64,000 nucleotides of DNA from Arcuatula senhousia (Eukaryota > Mollusca > Bivalvia > Mytilida > Mytilidae). Both the position numbers and the translations under genes were made by a program. Under the pieces are notes generated by a model that was given only the letters and a program-made list of their open reading frames with translations, was not told the origin of the DNA and did no database searches. Positions 60,015 through 64,000 of this stretch are shown here, piece by piece. How positions within the stretch are numbered: position 1 is the first letter of the stretch; each line of letters starts with the position of its first letter. The stretch spans positions 34,315,275 to 34,379,274 of the forward strand of contig OZ020308.1 of assembly GCA_963971305.1 (NCBI GenBank). Direction: 5' to 3'.

Positions 60015-61752
60015 TTGAAAAAATATGTCCATGAATGGCAAAAAATAACATCAGATAAATATATTTTGAATATTGTACAGCATTGTCCAGTTGAATTTAT
60101 AGATAATATTACTCCTTCTCAAAACAAGGTGCCATATCAACCTACTTATAATAAAACAGAAAATGAAGTAATTGATAAAGAAATTCAGAAACTTTTAAAT
60201 CAAGGGGTTATAAAAATCGTTGAAAACAATATAGACCAGTTATTTTTGTCTACAATTTTTGTAAGACCAAAGAAAAACGGGGAATTCAGAATGATTTTGA
60301 ATTTGAAAAAGTTAAATGAGCATAGTCCATATGAACATTTTAAAATGGATACTTTTGAGTCTGCTCTTTTTCTTATATCCAAAGATACATATATGGCATC
60401 TATAGATTTAAGGCATGCATACTACAGTGTACCAATTGCTGAAGAAGATAAAAAATATTTAGCATTTTGCTGGAATGGCATATTTTATCAATATACCTGC
60501 TTACCTAATGGAGTAGCTTTTGCACCTAGGTTGTTTACTAAAATCCTTAAACCAGTTTACGCCTCATTAAGAGAGCAAGGCTTTAAAAATGCTGGGTATA
60601 TAGATGAGAGTTTACTATGTGGTAAATCAGAACAAGATTGTACAGAAAATATTGAGACCACGAATTCACTTTTTTCTTCTCTTGGCTTTATTGTTCATAA
60701 AGAAAAGTCAATTTTTAAACCTACTAAAAGAATAGTATTTTTAGGCAATATTATTGATTCTGAAGAAATGACAGTATCACTACCACAAGAGAAAAAAGAA
60801 ATTATTGCTAGTGAGTGTCAAATATTAATGAACAAAGATAAAGCAAAAATAAGAGAGGTTGCCAGAATTTTGGGCCTTATTGTTTCTAGTTTTTCATCTG
60901 TTGACTTTGGTAAGCTTTTTTTATAGAGATACTGAATGGCAAAAAAGTATAGCTTTAAAAAGATCATGTGGTGACTTTGAGGCTTTCATGATCATTTCTC
61001 CTCAGATCAAAAAAGAACTAGAATGGTGGGTCTCAAATATTTTCAAACAATGTAGAAAAATCAGACATGAAACTCCAACAATTACCGTCAAGACTGACGC
61101 TTCTCGTCAAGGTTGGGGTTCAATTTTAGAATCAGAAACAGCTGGAGGCCGATGGTCTTTGCGTGAACAAAACTATCATATAAATGTTTTAGAACTATTA
61201 GCTATATACTTTGCAATTAAAGCCTTTGTCTCTCAGATTAAAGAAAAACACATTCAAATTATGAGTGACAATACAACAGCTGTAAGTTATATTAATAATA
61301 TGGGAGGCATAAAATCAAAAGATTGTAACAAAGTTAATAGAGATATATGGCTGTTTTGTAAAGAAAATAATATCTGGTTAACTGCATCATTCATACAAGG
61401 CAAGAAAAATGTTGAAGCTGATAGAAAATCTAGAAAGTTTAATGATCAGTTGGAATGGATGTTAGATACAAAGGTGTTTAATAAACTATGTAGTGTTATG
61501 CAAAAGCCAGACATTGATTTGTTCGCATCAAGGTTGAATTTTCAGATTGAAAATTTTTGCTCATGGGAACCTGACCCTCTTGCTAGAAATACAAATGCAT
61601 TTTCAATCAGTTGGGCAGATTTTAATTGTATATATTTGTTTCCTCCTTTCAGTATGTTGAACCGTTGCATTCGAAAGATTCAAACAGACAAAGCCACAGG
61701 GATTGTGGTCGCGCCATATTGGCCTACACAAATCTGGTTTCCAGCCTTATAA
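60015..61752 (+). pseudogene. DIRS reverse transcriptase-RNase H-methyltransferase-like ORF, frameshifted
   Basis: The first segment (to 60926) has FVRPKKNGEFRMILNLKKLN, MASIDLRHAYYSVPI, LPNGVAFAPRLFTK and the catalytic box YIDE at 60597-60608, where DIRS enzymes normally have YIDD. It stops at 60924-60926 after a T7 run (60919-60925 area); the protein continues in the +1 frame with RDTEWQKSIALK. RNase H motifs follow (TVKTDASRQGWGSI, LELLAIYFAI, IMSDNTTAVSYINN), then the DIRS methyltransferase-like domain (PDIDLFASRLN, SWEPDPLARN, FPPFSMLNR, APYWPTQIWFP). No ATG begins the frame, and it extends upstream in frame over the end of ORF1. The homopolymer shift and Asp-to-Glu change make it probably inactive. 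Confidence 0.85.
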
Positions 61753-61859
61753 GAGATACTCATAGACAATCCAATTCAAATTCAAAGAAAGACAAATCTG
61801 TTGACTCTTCCACATACAGACAGTGTCCACCCTCTCGGAAGGAAACTGACTCTAATTGC

Positions 61860-62825
61860 ATGTCATGTGTCCGGCAAATCTTCAAAAATAGAGGACTTTC
61901 AGAAACATCTACCACAATACTCATGTCATCCTGGAAAATGTCAACCAAAAAACAGTATCAAATTTATATCAAAAAATGGTTTAAGTATTGTACAGAGAGG
62001 AAAATTGATTCAGTTCAAGCGTCTGTGGAAGATGTAATAGAATTTTTGTCATATTTGTTTAACAAAGGATTAGGATATAGTGCTATTAATGCAGCAAGAA
62101 GTGCATTGTCGTCATTAGGCTTAATTTTTGACAATATTGTAGTGGGAAAGCACCCTTTGGTTATTAGGTTCTTGAAAGGAGTTTTTAACTTGAGACCTTC
62201 TAAGCCAAGATATACATGTATTTGGGATGTTGAACATGTTCTGAACTACTTGCGTAAATTATCACCTGTTAAATATATAACATTGAAGGACTTAACTTTG
62301 AAGTTGGTGATGTTGATGGCTCTGACGAATGCAACGCGTGTTCAAACACTTCATTTGATTAATGTAGATAGTTGTAAAAAGTTAAGAAGTGGGTTTATTT
62401 TTCAATTGGATAGTTTAATTAAACAAAGTCGTCCGGTATATAAGGACCCGGTTTTAACTTGTAATGCATATCCTCCAGATAGAAGGCTGTGTGTTTTTAC
62501 TGTTTTAAAAGAATATTTTTTGCGTACGAAAGTACTGCGGGGTAATACAAAGAAACTGTTGATATGTTATGTAGCACCACATAAAGAAGTGACTAAAAGT
62601 ACAATTTCAAGATGGATCAAAGTGGTTTTAGCTAGGTCTGGAATTGACACTTCCCGTTTTACCTCTCACAGTGTGCGGTCTGCCTCGACAACTAAAGCAA
62701 AACTTAACTGTGTTCCGATAGAAAAGATTCTGGAGAAAGCTGGATGGTCTAATGTGAGAACCTTCGCAAAATTTTATGACAAAAAAGTTGTAACAGATAA
62801 TTATGCAGAAGCTGTATTAAACTAA
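61860..62825 (+). CDS. DIRS tyrosine recombinase
   Basis: Open from 61626, overlapping the pol end; the first ATG is at 61860. The N-terminal SAM-like core domain contains QYQIYIKKWFKYC and AINAARSALSSLG. In the catalytic domain Arg I lies in NATRVQTL (62337-62339), the HxxR box in HSVRSAST (62667-62678), and the nucleophile Tyr in FAKFYDKK (62775-62777), preceded by AGWSNVRTF. It joins the circular cDNA to the target by site-specific recombination, replacing the integrase of LTR elements. Frame and catalytic residues look intact, unlike the pol ORF. Stop at 62823-62825, directly before the internal complementary region. Confidence 0.92.
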   Translation: MSCVRQIFKNRGLSETSTTILMSSWKMSTKKQYQIYIKKWFKYCTERKIDSVQASVEDVIEFLSYLFNKGLGYSAINAARSALSSLGLIFDNIVVGKHPLVIRFLKGVFNLRPSKPRYTCIWDVEHVLNYLRKLSPVKYITLKDLTLKLVMLMALTNATRVQTLHLINVDSCKKLRSGFIFQLDSLIKQSRPVYKDPVLTCNAYPPDRRLCVFTVLKEYFLRTKVLRGNTKKLLICYVAPHKEVTKSTISRWIKVVLARSGIDTSRFTSHSVRSASTTKAKLNCVPIEKILEKAGWSNVRTFAKFYDKKVVTDNYAEAVLN

Positions 62826-62911
62826 CTGCACTTAAGTAAGTATTTGTAACTTTAACTTGTGTACTTTAGTTATGTTGTGATATGGAGATTTTTTATTGAA
62901 TTGCTTTGAAG

Positions 62912-63040
62912 TCTCATTTTGTACCGGAAATGAGTATGACGTAATAGAATTCCTAAGATTAAACGAAAACTTACCTTGGTTAAAGTTTGAAGTTTGATCA
63001 GGATTCTATGAGTCATAAGACTCATTGGAGGTGTAAAATG
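62912..63040. repeat. DIRS internal complementary region
   Basis: The first ~35 bp (TCTCATTTTGTACCGGAAAT onward) are the reverse complement of the left terminus at 58421. The remaining ~95 bp are the reverse complement of 63250-63339 at the right terminus. It is thought to template the completion of the element ends. Confidence 0.9.
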
Positions 63041-64000
63041 CCCTCCTCTTTAATTTGTAACTACATTTTAATTACCCTCCCTTTGCCTTTTTTCAATTCA
63101 GTACATAAACATGTAAGTTAAAACCAATCACATTTTCATACTGGGTTTCTTACATACATGTATATATATACAATTTGGGTTTTCTTTAAAATTCCATAAA
63201 AAATCTAGATTTGAAATCTGATGGTCGTGGATGCGCAGCACAATCTCATTTTACACCTCCAATGAGTCTTATGACTCATAGAATCCTGATCAAACTTCAA
63301 ACTTCAACCAAGGTAAGTTTTCGTTTTATCTTAGGAATTATTCATCCATAGTGATATCAGCACCAAAACATTGTCGTGAACTAAAATACCAAATTTTACA
63401 AAGAAAGCTTCTGAAAACATTCTCACAAACGGTAAACAGTATGAAAAGGACGGTTCAGAGATTTTGAAAAAATGGGCGGAGTGTAGTGCATCAAGAGTCA
63501 AATGGGTACATGAGAATCCTCACCAATAGCATAACAAACGTAAAACACAAGACATTTTTGCTTTTTAAAGACCTTCTGAAAATTTTAATCTTATGAAAAA
63601 TCGTGTATCTACTGATTGAATTGGATTTGCGCATGCGCCAAAGCCTAATTGCGCAATCAAAAACCACGGAAAGAAAGCCCAAACTTATGGGTTATAAGAA
63701 TCTGATATTGAAATCTTGTGCGGAACGTTCTTTTTGAATATGGGGATGGCAGTTTGAGTACTGTCATGCAAAAAAACTGCATGACCTAATTCTGATTGGC
63801 ATGCACACTCGATTTTCGACATTTAATATAAAAATTGCAGTTAAAGAAAAAATGGTCCCTCTACAATTGCCATGCAAAATTTCATAATGATATTGCAACA
63901 ACTGATGATATAAAACTTGACTTTTGTAAGCGATGTAAGTTCAAAATTTTTGCATGTTGCGTTTCTTTTTTGAGAGAGTATATATTGACTCTATACATAC

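Larger units (their letters stand above)
58421..63339 (+). mobile_element. DIRS-type tyrosine-recombinase retrotransposon
   Basis: 4.9 kb with Gag-like, RT/RNase H/methyltransferase-like and tyrosine recombinase frames. Left terminal repeat 58421-58484 (starts ATTCTATTACGTCATACTC) is inverted at 63219-63339 (ends TCTTAGGAATT). An internal complementary region at 62912-63040 is the reverse complement of the right end joined to the left start, sharing a 3-base ATT at the join. This is the hallmark of DIRS circular-junction replication. No target duplication, as expected for recombinase-mediated insertion. RT frameshift and an altered catalytic box suggest this copy cannot move by itself. Confidence 0.93.
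57819..63980. mobile_element. TA-flanked inverted-repeat element hosting a DIRS insertion
   Basis: TACTCTCTCAAAAAAGTAAC at 57819 and its inverse at 63980 (one mismatch over the first ~20 bp) are flanked by TA. Similarity continues inward (GAAATTTTGCA near 57915, inverted near 63870). Without the DIRS element the host would be about 1.24 kb, a usual size for Tc1/mariner elements, but no convincing transposase frame is left. Assignment is inference from the TA border, size and ends. Confidence 0.65.

Overview
The window reads as nuclear DNA of a bivalve mollusc, probably a mussel-like species. It is AT-rich, has spliced animal genes with consensus GT..AG borders, and is crowded with interspersed repeats of the kind I know from mussel sequence: 'ATGCCCC...GGGGCAT' elements, 'GAGCACCTGAG' modules, the 'GTGAGTGAGTTGGTGTTTTACGCC' family, and CGCGAAAA palindromic elements. 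The species call is inference; the sequence only shows a repeat-rich metazoan genome.

Two host genes can be assembled exon by exon. (1) On the + strand, 15679-20265, an UNC93A-like membrane protein in three exons. All splice phases agree, but exon 1 carries a frame-breaking indel. (2) On the - strand, 54284-35421, a four-exon gene of 969 codons related to the KY/hillarin transglutaminase-like cytoskeletal family. It has an N-myristoylation-type start and appears to have lost the catalytic Cys and His. Its first intron (39630-54083) is almost filled by one 12.85-kb palindromic element.

Region by region: 0.1-6 kb is an interspersed repeat followed by three near-identical ~1.87-kb tandem units. 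6-9.4 kb holds smaller tandem and dispersed repeats. 10.7-12 kb is a fold-back element with hexamer-based arms and a 9-bp target duplication. 13-15 kb is dispersed repeats. 15.6-20.3 kb is the UNC93A-like gene. 21.5-23.7 kb is a decayed reverse transcriptase split by an ATGCCCC element with a 146-bp internal satellite. 24-27 kb is dispersed repeats plus two gene fragments. 28-33 kb is a Penelope-like reverse transcriptase remnant inside inverted repeats. 34-54 kb is the KY-like gene with its giant intronic palindrome. 55.8-56.3 kb is a short TTAA-flanked element. 57.8-64 kb is a DIRS-type tyrosine-recombinase retrotransposon nested in a TA-flanked inverted-repeat element.

The genes do not form a pathway. 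The common theme is transposon nesting and decay around two ordinary host genes. The least ordinary object is the giant palindrome: 6-bp target duplication, subterminal AAACAGAC arrays, and on each arm a mirrored array of six ~20-bp palindromes spaced about 36 bp apart.
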